DNA of 34,958 nt from UBA7328 sp002471345 (GTDB lineage: Bacteria > Bacteroidota > Bacteroidia > Chitinophagales > Saprospiraceae), in the NCBI GenBank assembly GCA_964011275.1, contig CAXGOB010000054.1, positions 1 to 34,958 on the forward strand, written 5' to 3'. Shown here in pieces: positions 23,244 to 32,903 of the stretch. A program made the translations under genes and the position numbers. The notes beneath the pieces are model-generated. The model did not search any database. It saw nothing but the letters and a program-made list of their open reading frames with translations, and was not told where the DNA came from. Every line of letters begins with the position of its first letter. The stretch's first letter is position 1.

Positions 23244-25868
23244 TTAAAAATCTAACTCAATTGTTGTCCCAGGAGACAACTTATCATCACCACCTTCCTT
23301 ATCAGTAGTAGCTTCTTTTTTTACTATTGGCACTTCTTTTTCAACACCTTTTGCCGATAATACTTTGAATTCACCAACTTTATTCCCTAGTGCTTTCCAT
23401 CCTTTGACATCTATAAATTCAGCCAGTTTTATTTCTTTCTCTCTCTTTACACCACCTTCTTTATAGGAAAATACGACCACAGGGTCACTTGCTGTAGATG
23501 CAAAATATAGTTTACTGCTTCTTGACTCCGTCACAAATGAAAATCTCTGATCACTTTTGTTGGTTTCTATTTCAAACCTTTTCACCATCGTCCACCCTTT
23601 CTCACCTTCATGATATAGTGCACTGATGACATCACCTTGTCTATATTTAGAAACGTACATCAATCCATCCACATCTATTTTACTATCCATGAGAAGATCT
23701 TTCACTTCATAACTTCCATTTTTATAAAGCGCAATGATTTGATCTCCAGTATCAAACTCTCCTAAGAATTTTCCTCTTTCGTCTTTATTTAACCTTCCAC
23801 TGCTTTCGTCCATCCATGCCTTTATCGCGCCAAGAGAAGATTTTCCAATAGCGATTTGGGCAATCTTTTTTACGGGGTACTTAGTTACTATATTCCCACC
23901 AGAGCCTCTTCCTTTTATAGCCAGCTCTTCAAAATCGAAATCAAACACCTTCTTTTTAGCTCCACAACCTGGGCTTAATGTCATTTGAATTACTTCTGAT
24001 TCTCCATTTGCATTAGCAGTAAAGTACAGGCATTTTGATCCTTTTGCACCTTTAGTCAGATCATACTCCTTATCTCTAGTTATAGCAGTTACATTAAATC
24101 TTTTAGCCATGGTCCTTCCAGATTTAGCATCCACATACACCATATTATAAGTAGTCCGGTCATCTCCTTTTTTCCAAACTCCTAAATGTAGAATATTCTT
24201 ACCCATGAAAACCTTATCTCCAATCTTACTAACTTGGAATTTTCCATCCTTCCTAAATGCAATGATATTATCAATGTCACTACATTCTGTCACAAATTCT
24301 TCCTTCTTCATTGCCGAACCATTACCTATAAAACCCTCTTTCCTATCCACATAGAGTTTAGTATTATTTGCTACTACAGTGACTGCTTGAATGGTTTCTA
24401 GATTTGTGATTTCAGTTTTACGCTCTTTACCTTTTCCATACTTTTCCAAAAGATTGTTGAAATAAGCAATAGCATAATCAGTCAAGTGGGCCAAATCGTA
24501 ATTTACTTGTTCTAGTTCTGCTACCAATTTAGCCATGAGTTCGTCATGTTTGAACTTGTTGTATTTAGATATTCTTCTGATTTTAATCTCTGTAAGATGA
24601 ATGATATCGTCTTCTGTAATTTCTCTTTTTAGTAGAAGTCTATCGTCATCTTTGGCTGCAGTGTCATTTGGAGTTCTCACATACTTCTTCAGTCCTATTT
24701 CAATGATTTTAATTGCCGCTTCAAAACTCTCTGCTTCTTCTATATCACGGTAGATCCGATTCTCTATAAATATTTTCTCTAATGATGATAAATGCCATTT
24801 GCCTTCCAGTTCCTTTCTCCTGATCTCTAATTCTTGCCTAAGCAGCTCTTTAGTCTGCATTGTAGAAGCTTTTAGAATTTCCTCTACAGTTAGAAAATGT
24901 GGCTTGTTATCAATAATCACACATGCATTAGGTGAAATGCTCACCTGACAGTTAGTAAAAGCATATAATGCATCCATAGTGACTTCTGGAGAAATGCCAC
25001 TAGCTAAATCTACCTGAATGTCAACATCCTTAGCTGTATTATCTGTGATCTTTTTGATCTTAATCTGACCCTTATCATTCGCCTTTATGACACTATCTAT
25101 GAGGTTTGTAGTGGTAACTCCAAAGGGAAGTTCCTTTATAGAAAGCGTGTTTTTATCTACTACCTCAATTCGAGATCTTACTTTTACCTTTCCGCCACGT
25201 TTTCCACGGTTATATTCCGCCACGTCAATGAGTCCTCCAGTCTGGAAATCGGGATATATTTTGATATTCTTATCTTCTAATATTCTGATGGAGGCCTTTA
25301 TGAGTTCAATAAAATTATGAGGAAGAATTTTTGTACTTAAGCCTACTGCAATTCCTTCTGTACCCTGAGCAAGTAGCAAAGGGAACTTCATAGGAAGATT
25401 TATAGGTTCTTGATTACGACCATCATAAGAAAGTTGCCATTGAGTTGTTTGCTTATTAAAAGCTACCTCAAGAGCAAATTTTGTAAGCCTAGCTTCTATA
25501 TATCTCGGAGCAGCAGCTGAGTCTCCTGTACGATTATCACCCCAGTTACCCTGAGTATCTATCATCAGCTCCTTCTGGCCTATTTTGACCATGGCATCAC
25601 CTATAGCCGCATCTCCATGAGGATGGTACTGCATGGTATGCCCAATAATGTTAGCAACTTTATGATAGCGACCATCATCTTTTTCCCTTAAGCTGTAAAG
25701 AATTCTACGCTGTACTGGTTTTAATCCATCATTGATAGTAGGTACTGCACGCTCAAGGATCACATAAGAAGCGTAATCCAAAAAGTACTCTTCATACATC
25801 TCATCTATAGGTATCACCTTCACATCTGTCTCGCTGCCGTTAGACGCACTCATATAGTCTTTAATCAT
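23244..25868 (-). CDS. parC: DNA topoisomerase IV subunit A (ParC)
   Basis: This 874-aa protein is the breakage-reunion subunit of the enzyme that unlinks daughter chromosomes. The N-terminal domain shows MYEEYFLDYASYVILERAVP, then DGLKPVQRRIL, the quinolone-region motif HPHGDAAIGD (82-91), and the catalytic Tyr123 in AAAPRYIEARL. A coiled-coil/tower region follows at about 335-480. The C-terminal beta-pinwheel (about 500-850) lacks the GyrA box and instead has repeated K-G-D/G-S-Y-E-V-type blades. Length and sequence style fit Bacteroidota ParC. Met6 (25853) is an alternative start. ParE is not adjacent in this window. Confidence 0.92.
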   Translation of the reverse strand: MIKDYMSASNGSETDVKVIPIDEMYEEYFLDYASYVILERAVPTINDGLKPVQRRILYSLREKDDGRYHKVANIIGHTMQYHPHGDAAIGDAMVKIGQKELMIDTQGNWGDNRTGDSAAAPRYIEARLTKFALEVAFNKQTTQWQLSYDGRNQEPINLPMKFPLLLAQGTEGIAVGLSTKILPHNFIELIKASIRILEDKNIKIYPDFQTGGLIDVAEYNRGKRGGKVKVRSRIEVVDKNTLSIKELPFGVTTTNLIDSVIKANDKGQIKIKKITDNTAKDVDIQVDLASGISPEVTMDALYAFTNCQVSISPNACVIIDNKPHFLTVEEILKASTMQTKELLRQELEIRRKELEGKWHLSSLEKIFIENRIYRDIEEAESFEAAIKIIEIGLKKYVRTPNDTAAKDDDRLLLKREITEDDIIHLTEIKIRRISKYNKFKHDELMAKLVAELEQVNYDLAHLTDYAIAYFNNLLEKYGKGKERKTEITNLETIQAVTVVANNTKLYVDRKEGFIGNGSAMKKEEFVTECSDIDNIIAFRKDGKFQVSKIGDKVFMGKNILHLGVWKKGDDRTTYNMVYVDAKSGRTMAKRFNVTAITRDKEYDLTKGAKGSKCLYFTANANGESEVIQMTLSPGCGAKKKVFDFDFEELAIKGRGSGGNIVTKYPVKKIAQIAIGKSSLGAIKAWMDESSGRLNKDERGKFLGEFDTGDQIIALYKNGSYEVKDLLMDSKIDVDGLMYVSKYRQGDVISALYHEGEKGWTMVKRFEIETNKSDQRFSFVTESRSSKLYFASTASDPVVVFSYKEGGVKREKEIKLAEFIDVKGWKALGNKVGEFKVLSAKGVEKEVPIVKKEATTDKEGGDDKLSPGTTIELDF

Positions 25869-25950
25869 TGATTATTAGGCGAATATAATTAAATGATTTT
25901 TTTAATGTATGATTGTGGAATTGGAATATTTATTGAGAATAAATTTTCAG

Positions 25951-25978
25951 AAAAATAGCCTTGAATTGGATCAAGGCT
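25951..25978 (-). terminator. rho-independent terminator after the YqaE-type gene
   Basis: AGCCTTGA (25957-25964) and TCAAGGCT (25971-25978) form a perfect 8-bp stem with a 6-nt loop. On the - strand it is followed by A then a run of five U (25955-25951). It lies 10 bp past the stop of the 53-aa gene. Confidence 0.8.
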
Positions 25979-25987
25979 TATATACTG

Positions 25988-26149
25988 TTAGTCACATTCT
26001 TTTTTATTCACAATTATCAATGCAGCAATAACTCCAGGTACCCAACCGCACAGTGTTAATATTAATGTGATCAAAAAAGAACCACATCCTTTGTCGACTA
26101 CTGCTAATGGTGGAAAAATGATTGCTATAATTACTCTTAGTATGCTCAT
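25988..26149 (-). CDS. YqaE/Pmp3 (UPF0057) family small membrane protein
   Basis: A 53-aa protein: M-S-I-L-R-V-I-I-A-I-I-F-P-P-L-A-V, a short Cys-Gly loop (DKGCGSFLI), and a second helix with TLILTLCGWVPGVIAAL. Two TM helices, the double Pro in the first (IIFPPLAV) and the CGWVPGVIAA motif are the family hallmarks. Pmp3/YqaE proteins are linked to membrane-potential and salt or cold stress responses. It has its own terminator and lies between parC and a divergent + strand gene. Confidence 0.9.
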   Translation of the reverse strand: MSILRVIIAIIFPPLAVVDKGCGSFLITLILTLCGWVPGVIAALIIVNKKECD

Positions 26150-26335
26150 GATGATTAGTTGTTTTCTACCCTAATAACTGTGGAAAAAAGGAATTCATCT
26201 CGGACAAACGACAAACCAAGAAGAAAAATAGATGAACCAAGGAATAAATATCATGTTGGAATCATAAAACAAGTTTAATCTCGTTTTAAATAAGTCTATT
26301 GCGACTACTGTAAATCCAAAAACTACTGTTACAAC

Positions 26336-26554
26336 ATGAAATTGATTCAATTCGAACAAATCTCAAGAGAAGATATTGAGAAAGAGGCTTTTGATATAGC
26401 CACCAATAATGGAAGAGCTCATCTCCTTCAGGACCTTCTCAAAGGCGCAGATAATCTGAATAGTAACCTCGATCACAATGAAGGCATCATCTTTATGAAA
26501 CAAGTAGATGGTAATGTTATCAAATTTGAAGTTGTAGAGCAGAAAGCTTCCTAA
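26336..26554 (+). CDS. small protein of unknown function
   Basis: A 72-aa soluble, acidic protein. The N-terminal half is predicted helical (ISREDIEKEAFDIATNNGRA). The C-terminal half has a possible strand pair (GIIFMKQVDGNVIKFEVVEQ). I do not recognise a family. Its stop is directly followed by the ATG of the DinB-like gene, so the two are translated from one message and may work together. The upstream 186 bp hold the divergent promoter region with the YqaE-type gene. Confidence 0.6.
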   Translation: MKLIQFEQISREDIEKEAFDIATNNGRAHLLQDLLKGADNLNSNLDHNEGIIFMKQVDGNVIKFEVVEQKAS

Positions 26555-27004
26555 ATGTCATCATTTACAAATTCTATTCTTACTCTTCTTACCAGAGATC
26601 TTCAAAAACTAAAAGAAGAAATAAGCAGCTATAAAAAGGAAGAAAACTTATGGCTTGTCAAATCAGATATCTCTAATTCGGCAGGTAACCTCTGCCTCCA
26701 CTTAGTAGGCAATCTTAATGCTTTTATCGGAGCTGAATTGGGCAATACTGGTTACATCAGACAAAGAGAAGATGAGTTCGGCCTTAAGGATGTACCTCGA
26801 GATGAGATGTTACAAAAGACAGATGAAACGATTGCAATGCTAAAGAATGTAGTCCCATCCATATCTCAAGAAGATTTGGAGAATGAATTTCCTATTGTGA
26901 TGTCATTTGGTCCAATCAAAACTTCCTTGTTTCTCATGCACCTTTGCTCCCATTTGACCTATCATCTGGGGCAGATCAATTATCATAGGAGATTGTTGGA
27001 TTAG
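26555..27004 (+). CDS. DinB-like (DUF1572-type) four-helix protein
   Basis: A 149-aa protein of the DinB/YfiT superfamily. The metal-binding His triad is visible as His49 in LCLHLVGNLN, and His133 with His137 in LCSHLTYHLGQI. The typical opening helix LLTRDLQKLKEEISSY and the segment RDEMLQKTDETIAML are present. Many members are thiol-dependent or metal-dependent transferases and hydrolases; the substrate here is unknown. It ends in TAG, again showing ordinary use of that stop. It starts directly after the upstream gene's stop codon. Confidence 0.8.
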   Translation: MSSFTNSILTLLTRDLQKLKEEISSYKKEENLWLVKSDISNSAGNLCLHLVGNLNAFIGAELGNTGYIRQREDEFGLKDVPRDEMLQKTDETIAMLKNVVPSISQEDLENEFPIVMSFGPIKTSLFLMHLCSHLTYHLGQINYHRRLLD

Positions 27005-27172
27005 ATACTAACCATAGCTTAAGGGCTTCATCTATTACCGAGTATTCGACCATCTAAAATTTTCCAATTTTAACTAGAAAAGACCTTGGCGATATTTTAT
27101 TCTTTAGCCATGCCAATAAGTTTGGTATCTGTTCTTTTGATTTAATCTTTGGACTTCTAAACCTTAAAAAGT

Positions 27173-28096
27173 CTAAAGATCACCTGTCACGACAAGGAGA
27201 TGCTCCAAATCTGTAAATACTTTTTTAAACAATCCTGTTTGGTTACTCTCAAATACATTCTGCGGATGAGCACTACTATAAAGTATATAATTATCCTCTT
27301 CAATTTTTGAAGCCGTGATTGTAGACTGAGTTCCATCTTTTAAACTGACCGTCATTGAATAATCTGCCAATCCTGAATCTGCCCCTTCACTAAAAGTAGT
27401 CCCTTTTAAATCTGCTAATCCATCTAAAAACTTTTGAACACCTGAACTGTCCAATGCAATTCCATCTTTAGTTTCCCAATTATTCCCATTCAGGCTTATT
27501 GACATGTCGCTGATAGGTGTACTTATTTGAAGCACTTGAATATCCGCTTTATTGAGCGCTAAAAAAGATTTGTCCCTTAGACTATTAAAGTCTTTTTTCA
27601 TTGACATAGCTAAAAAACTCTGAACCAGGTAAGTTTCCTCTTCATTAGATTTCTTGATATATGAAATGGGTTGTCTACTCTGCTGATCAAAGCTAAATCT
27701 CCCAATATTCACATCAGCCAATACCTCATTTCCACGTTTTGCTACAATTCGAGTTGCCGCAGCTTCATTAGTTTCAAATCCAACTGCTTTCTCTTCAGAT
27801 CTAGCTACTACTTTTTTTGCCTTCACAGATTCTAATTCTCCTAATACTGAGGTAACAGCAAACTCATCAGCAAGAAATTCTTGGCTTCCGTTACTGACGT
27901 ACCATTGTCCCTCTTTTTTACTCAACAATGAAGTACTCCCCCCTGCCAGAGTCACCTCTAGAGCATCAACAGATCCTTCATCCAATGTTAAAACATTGGG
28001 GTCAAAACTTCGACTTTTATTTGAACCTGTAAACTGGCTTATAGCAAACACGGCCACCAACACACCCAAGACTATGGCTAAAGTTTTATTATTCAT
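27173..28096 (-). CDS. DUF4340 protein of the Gld-like ABC system
   Basis: A 307-aa protein with one N-terminal TM helix (LAIVLGVLVAVFAIS) and a long extracytoplasmic part rich in strands. The pattern of two repeated DUF4340-type units is visible: VDALEVTLAGGSTSLLSKKE, then GQWYVSNG, and later VLQISTPISDMSISLNGNNW. It is the last gene of the operon, 52 bp after the GldG-type gene. DUF4340 proteins usually accompany GldG-type ABC auxiliary proteins. The role is probably structural or substrate-related in the periplasm. A hairpin overlapping its stop region (about 27149-27179) may be a weak terminator. Confidence 0.75.
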   Translation of the reverse strand: MNNKTLAIVLGVLVAVFAISQFTGSNKSRSFDPNVLTLDEGSVDALEVTLAGGSTSLLSKKEGQWYVSNGSQEFLADEFAVTSVLGELESVKAKKVVARSEEKAVGFETNEAAATRIVAKRGNEVLADVNIGRFSFDQQSRQPISYIKKSNEEETYLVQSFLAMSMKKDFNSLRDKSFLALNKADIQVLQISTPISDMSISLNGNNWETKDGIALDSSGVQKFLDGLADLKGTTFSEGADSGLADYSMTVSLKDGTQSTITASKIEEDNYILYSSAHPQNVFESNQTGLFKKVFTDLEHLLVVTGDL

Positions 28097-28148
28097 CTCT
28101 TAATTTTTAATTTCTCAATAATCAAAGGTCAACTGAAAATAGATCACC

Positions 28149-29642
28149 TTATGAAAAATTCTGTGTCATTCTCTTCATTCTTAACCTCTGCCCTCTCTGA
28201 TATCTTACAAAGCCAAGAATTAGTACAAGAAGTATTGGCAATCCAAAATTGATCCATTTCACTCTTGTCATATCTGCCTCTTCCATGTCCTTAATAGGTC
28301 TAGATGCTACACCTTTTGTCCTTAGGTCAATAAGCCCAGTATCATCAGATAAAAAGTCTATAGCATTAGCAAAAAGACTAATGTTATCAGGAGTTTGCCC
28401 TCTACTCTGTGCTCCCATTATGAAATCTCCATCACTAAACACCACGATACTTCCTTCAGGGCTATCCGTTATTGGCGATATTACTCCAGCTATCGTCTGA
28501 GGGCCATCAGGAAAGTCGCCTTGTCTCCATTGCCTTTGAATTTCAAAAACTATTGGGGGACTTTGTACGGCTGTATTTTGAGAAGTCTTGATCAATGGAG
28601 TGAAAGAATAATTATTATTCCCAGAGGCATCAATAGAACTCACCATTTGAAAAGCCACTTGCTCTATCCCTTTAGTAATAGGGTGTTCTTCAAATACCTT
28701 GATCATTGGAAAAAATGGAAACTCTACTTGAGAATTAACAGTGAAGAAACCTTGTCTTTGTTGGACAGTTACACTAGCCGCACTTGCATCTAAAACAAAG
28801 TCTTTATTCACAGCTACCCCTTTAGTCAATAACCAATTAGATATTCCAGTATTCAGCACACCTCCTTGCATGGATTGAAAATCACCGGTCACATTGTTAT
28901 AAGCAACAGCTACATTTCCTCCTTTTGATATATAATCATCCAATTTGTCAAGGGCATATGATGGTATAGAATCTGCAGGATTAATAATTGCAATACATCT
29001 TATGGAAGGATCAATATCTTCACCACTACTCAAATCAATAGAGGTCACATTGTACAATATCTGCATAGACTGCTGTAACAGTTGCAGCTCTTGAAATGGA
29101 GGGCTTCCAAAGCCTTGAGAAATAGCCACAGTAGGTTTTTCTATACTGACAACTTTCTTAATTGATGTGGTCAACTGATACTCGACAGCACCTCCTGGTG
29201 GAAAATAATTGATTACATCCTTATTGTCCCCACTACTCACAATTGCTCCCATGAATGCATTCTTCTGAACCACTTTATCTTTCTCTCTCACATTGATCAA
29301 CAAAGGTGCTATACCATTTTGCATTGCTTCCTGTTTGATCTCATCATTTCCCTCTGGATCTATAAACTCATAATCTAACATACCTCCAGATCGAGTATTA
29401 TATTCAATCAACAAGTCCCTCAGATCAGTATAGTTTTTGGCATACTGAGCAGGAAGGTCTTTGGTGAAATAAGCTGTGATAGATACAGGTTCTTCCATAT
29501 CCTTCAGGATATTTTTAGTCGCACTACTGAGTGTATATTGTTTATCTTTTGTGGCATCAATCCTAAAGAAAAACTGTCTAGATAACAGATTGATTAAAAG
29601 TAGAATGCCAGCCAATAAAAGTATTCGTGTCAAATTTTTCAT
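28149..29642 (-). CDS. gldG: GldG-family ABC transporter auxiliary protein
   Basis: A 497-aa protein with an N-terminal TM helix (ILLLAGILLLINLLS) and a C-terminal TM helix (WINFGLPILLVLILGFVRY). Between them lies a large periplasmic domain of the ABC-auxiliary type (FFRIDATKDKQYTLSSATKN, ITAYFTKDLPAQYAKNYTDL, LLIEYNTRSGGMLDYEFIDP). In flavobacteria GldG, with GldA and GldF, is needed for gliding and type IX secretion-linked motility. The start follows the GldF-type stop by 2 bp, so translation is coupled. The symbol is by similarity; the DUF4340 partner is a difference from the flavobacterial gld locus. Confidence 0.75.
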   Translation of the reverse strand: MKNLTRILLLAGILLLINLLSRQFFFRIDATKDKQYTLSSATKNILKDMEEPVSITAYFTKDLPAQYAKNYTDLRDLLIEYNTRSGGMLDYEFIDPEGNDEIKQEAMQNGIAPLLINVREKDKVVQKNAFMGAIVSSGDNKDVINYFPPGGAVEYQLTTSIKKVVSIEKPTVAISQGFGSPPFQELQLLQQSMQILYNVTSIDLSSGEDIDPSIRCIAIINPADSIPSYALDKLDDYISKGGNVAVAYNNVTGDFQSMQGGVLNTGISNWLLTKGVAVNKDFVLDASAASVTVQQRQGFFTVNSQVEFPFFPMIKVFEEHPITKGIEQVAFQMVSSIDASGNNNYSFTPLIKTSQNTAVQSPPIVFEIQRQWRQGDFPDGPQTIAGVISPITDSPEGSIVVFSDGDFIMGAQSRGQTPDNISLFANAIDFLSDDTGLIDLRTKGVASRPIKDMEEADMTRVKWINFGLPILLVLILGFVRYQRGQRLRMKRMTQNFS

Positions 29643-29644
29643 CT

Positions 29645-30364
29645 CTAGCGTCTTTTTGAAATCATATATTCTGATAATACCACTCCGAGAAAAGCAAGGG
29701 ATAAAAAGTAGATTACATCCTTACTATCTATCACTCCACGAGATATGGATTGATAATGTTCATTAATACTGAGTGTAGAAAAAAGCTCTCCTATCCATCC
29801 CGTACTTGTACTTGCCAATATGTCAAAAACGAACATGAATACGACTCCAATAATCAAGGCCAAAAGAAAAGCAACGATCTGATTATTAGTAAGGCTACTT
29901 GCAAATAACCCTATCCCTATAAATGCAGCACTCATTAACAGCAGTCCTAGATAGCCACATAGAGTAGCTCCGTGGTCAAAATTGCCCAATCGGCTTACTG
30001 AAATATAATAAACCACAGTAAATCCTAGTGCAATAGCGACTAATATTAAAGCCGCCAAAAACTTACCCATTATAAGATTAAGACCACTAATATTTTTAGT
30101 CAAAAGCAACTCTATAGTACCCGTCTTTTTCTCCTCCGCTATCATCCTCATGGTAATAGCCGGAATGAAGAAAAACAAGGTCCACATTGCCGTCTGAAAG
30201 AAGACATTCAGATCTGCTTGTTTCCTAAAAAACACATCGCCATTACCACTTATCCAGGTAAAAAATCCTGTAAAAGCAAGGAATATAACTATAAGAATAT
30301 AAGCCACCAGAGAATCAAAATAAGAGTTGAGCTCTTTTTTGGCTATTATCCAACTTTGTTTCAT
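29645..30364 (-). CDS. gldF: GldF-type ABC transporter permease
   Basis: A 239-aa permease with six TM helices at roughly residues 18-38, 55-77, 100-122, 136-158, 162-184 and 218-234. Characteristic stretches are the opening SWIIAKKELNSYFDSLVAYI, MRMIAEEKKTGTIELLLTKN after TM2, and GLFASSLTNNQIVAFLLAL. These match GldF and related CcmB/ABC-2-type permeases. It sits between the GldA-type ATPase (13-bp gap) and GldG-type genes. Confidence 0.8.
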   Translation of the reverse strand: MKQSWIIAKKELNSYFDSLVAYILIVIFLAFTGFFTWISGNGDVFFRKQADLNVFFQTAMWTLFFFIPAITMRMIAEEKKTGTIELLLTKNISGLNLIMGKFLAALILVAIALGFTVVYYISVSRLGNFDHGATLCGYLGLLLMSAAFIGIGLFASSLTNNQIVAFLLALIIGVVFMFVFDILASTSTGWIGELFSTLSINEHYQSISRGVIDSKDVIYFLSLAFLGVVLSEYMISKRR

Positions 30365-30377
30365 AATTTGTTGATTA

Positions 30378-31295
30378 TCAGTTTAATGTGAGATCTCTGA
30401 ATATATCCTCCAGCTTAGTCTCTACTGGAATCAATTCAGTAATGATCCATTTATTTTTTACTGCAGTCCTGAATATGACTTCGCTGATATTATGATCGGA
30501 TTGTACCTCCAATCTATTGGTGTCAGGTTCTACTGGCAATATATCTTTGCATCCAGGAATTGCTCTCAATTTTTCAATTATATTTTCCAGTGGTGCACCT
30601 TGGATTTGCAATCGTGTAATGACATTTCCTGATGCCTGTTTTCTTAAAGTATCAGCTGTCCCGTCAGCAACAATCTTACCTTTATTAATGATCAATATTC
30701 GATCACAAGTCGCTTCTACTTCAGGTAAAATATGAGTGCTAAGAATTACTGTTTTCTCTCTGCCTATTCTTTTTATCAATTCTCTGATCTCAACAATCTG
30801 ATTAGGATCAAGTCCAGTAGTAGGTTCGTCCAAAATGAGAATTTCAGGGTCGTGAATCATTGCTTGAGCAAGTCCTACTCTTTGTCTATACCCTTTTGAA
30901 AGCTCTCCGATTTTTTTATGTTTTTCAGCATTTAATCCACAAAGCTTAACCATTTCAGCTATGCGTGAAGGAACTAGAGAGGTCGCTACTCCTTGTAACT
31001 CTGCACAATACTTAAGATAATCCATCACAGGCATATCTTCATATATGGGATTGTGCTCAGGGAGATATCCTATGTTTTTTCTGAATGTTCCATTCTGAAC
31101 GGTAGCCCCTTGGATTTCTACATCACCATTATCAAATTGGATATAATTAGTGATCATTTTCATGGTAGTAGTTTTACCAGCACCATTTGGTCCAAGAAAA
31201 CCAAGTATTTCACCTGTTTTTACAGAAAAGGAAATATTGTCCACAGCAAGTTGAGGACCATATGCCTTACTGAGGTTTTTGACTTCTATATTCAT
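30378..31295 (-). CDS. gldA: GldA-type ABC transporter ATP-binding protein
   Basis: A 305-aa ATPase: Walker A GPNGAGKTT (35-43), Q-loop/GYLPEHNPIYEDM (76-88), signature LSKGYRQR (132-139), Walker B ILILDEP with Glu157, D-loop GLDP, and H-loop STHIL (His188). A C-terminal extension after about 215 is typical of GldA/DrrA-type ATPases. It is the first gene of the four-gene operon. All motifs are intact, so it is predicted active. Confidence 0.82.
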   Translation of the reverse strand: MNIEVKNLSKAYGPQLAVDNISFSVKTGEILGFLGPNGAGKTTTMKMITNYIQFDNGDVEIQGATVQNGTFRKNIGYLPEHNPIYEDMPVMDYLKYCAELQGVATSLVPSRIAEMVKLCGLNAEKHKKIGELSKGYRQRVGLAQAMIHDPEILILDEPTTGLDPNQIVEIRELIKRIGREKTVILSTHILPEVEATCDRILIINKGKIVADGTADTLRKQASGNVITRLQIQGAPLENIIEKLRAIPGCKDILPVEPDTNRLEVQSDHNISEVIFRTAVKNKWIITELIPVETKLEDIFRDLTLN

Positions 31296-31418
31296 AATCT
31301 AAAAGTAACTTTTTGGATGGGTTATATAGACTTAATATTTTGAATTCAGGTACAAAGAAAATAATTTGAAGTTTTTTTAGAAAAATGTTCGGGTTAAATT
31401 TTTGTCAAAAAAATTTGG

Positions 31419-32732
31419 CTAGTCTACCTTCCTTTGATATAGAAACATCTCATGTTCCCCATCATTAGTCAAAGAATCTTTGTCAATCTTTAATTGTCCT
31501 TGAAAATGACCCGTGTATCGGAGAGTGCTATCCTTATAATAAGAAGATCTAAAAATCATATTTTTTCCATGTGAAATTTCAATATCTCTAATCTTATCGA
31601 AGTCTGAACTATACTGAGAGATAAAAGAATAGTTGTTCTGATTTCCTTGAATAGATGGAATTTCATTTAATGCCTTATTACCTGTGATCCAAATGTTATC
31701 ATTGACATCGACATTTAATGTACTTATAGAAGTGGTCATCCCTCCTTCGAGTTCAAATTTTTCAACCCTATTTCCATGTTTGCCAAATCTGAAAACATTT
31801 AGAGTGTTTTGATCAATTCTAAATTCTGAGTTAATAACAGCAGATACCAGCACATCCCCATTTTTTGCAAAAGCAATATCACCTCCGCTTTCTTTTGATG
31901 TAGCATACTCTAAAGGAGCATTTTTCAATCCAAATTGATGAGCCCAGGCTACCTTTCCTTTATAATTCATTTTAAAAACATATCCATCTTCATCCATGTC
32001 ACTTGAGGTATAAAGAGACAAAGTGTCCGCCGTCATCTTAGTATTAAACTTTCCAGATATGTAGAAATCGTCTTGATAGTTCTTAATTCTAACTATTTGG
32101 TAATCAACTGATTTTACCCAAATAAAATTCAACTCATCATCTAACATTCCAATGAAGTACTTACATTTCTTTGATTCATCGTTAAGTTCAAATTTTCCAA
32201 ACCTGTTGTCAGAATTACATGCCCCAGAGACCAAGATTAGGCCTTTGTTATTGGAACGAATATTGAATACTCCATCACTTTTAAAGGTCATCATATTCAA
32301 ACATCTTCCATTATGATCTAACTCGGCTACAAAAACTTTAGCATTGTCCTCTTCTTCTATTCTGAATCCATCAAAGTCCAAAATACTATCTGCCCATCCC
32401 GTCACTAAAATGTTTCCATTATTTGATAGAGATATTGCAGTTGACCTACCTTTATATCTTCCTCCTTTTATCCATAATACTACCCCATCATGATCTAATT
32501 TGATAATCTGTACATAGTCTCGGTTATCTGATTTTTTCGCAAATGATGCGATATAAGAATGACCCAAAGAATCAGTGACAATTTCTGAATAATGATTGCT
32601 ACTTATTCTATGTGTTTTTAAAATTGAGGAAAGGAAGTTTTCCACAGAATCGCCTTTCTTCCCTTGTTCAAACGAACAGGAATTTAAAGCGATGATGCTG
32701 ATGAAGATTAAAAATATCCGTCCTGCTTTCAT
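31419..32732 (-). CDS. propeller-like lipoprotein, SBBP-repeat type
   Basis: A 437-aa protein with a lipoprotein signal ending ALNSC (Cys19). The rest consists of repeated strand units of the kind seen in SBBP/propeller proteins: SYIASFAKKSDNRDYVQIIK, NGNILVTGWADSILDFDG, NDNIWITGNKA and NGDVLVSAVINSEFRID. Function is unknown; such proteins are usually cell-surface binding proteins. It is upstream of the gldA-type gene on the same strand with a 123-bp gap, so a shared transcript is possible but not shown. Confidence 0.7.
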   Translation of the reverse strand: MKAGRIFLIFISIIALNSCSFEQGKKGDSVENFLSSILKTHRISSNHYSEIVTDSLGHSYIASFAKKSDNRDYVQIIKLDHDGVVLWIKGGRYKGRSTAISLSNNGNILVTGWADSILDFDGFRIEEEDNAKVFVAELDHNGRCLNMMTFKSDGVFNIRSNNKGLILVSGACNSDNRFGKFELNDESKKCKYFIGMLDDELNFIWVKSVDYQIVRIKNYQDDFYISGKFNTKMTADTLSLYTSSDMDEDGYVFKMNYKGKVAWAHQFGLKNAPLEYATSKESGGDIAFAKNGDVLVSAVINSEFRIDQNTLNVFRFGKHGNRVEKFELEGGMTTSISTLNVDVNDNIWITGNKALNEIPSIQGNQNNYSFISQYSSDFDKIRDIEISHGKNMIFRSSYYKDSTLRYTGHFQGQLKIDKDSLTNDGEHEMFLYQRKVD

Positions 32733-32903
32733 GTTAGGAGTTGATATTTCTAAAATAACTAATCAACTTCCTTTTATCAGAATTAATTCGAAAATAAAAA
32801 ATGACTAAGAATCAAAATTCATTTTTCGAGCACCGTAACTGTTGTTGCTATTTTTATTTAAAATATGGAATATATATTCTCTTGGTATATATCATCGTGA
32901 TTC

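Noticed and set aside
27149..27179. Hairpin CTTTGGACTT / AAGTCTAAAG as the terminator of the Gld-like operon
   Set aside because: It has a 12-nt loop, overlaps the stop region and has no clear U-run, so it is noted only in the gene entry.
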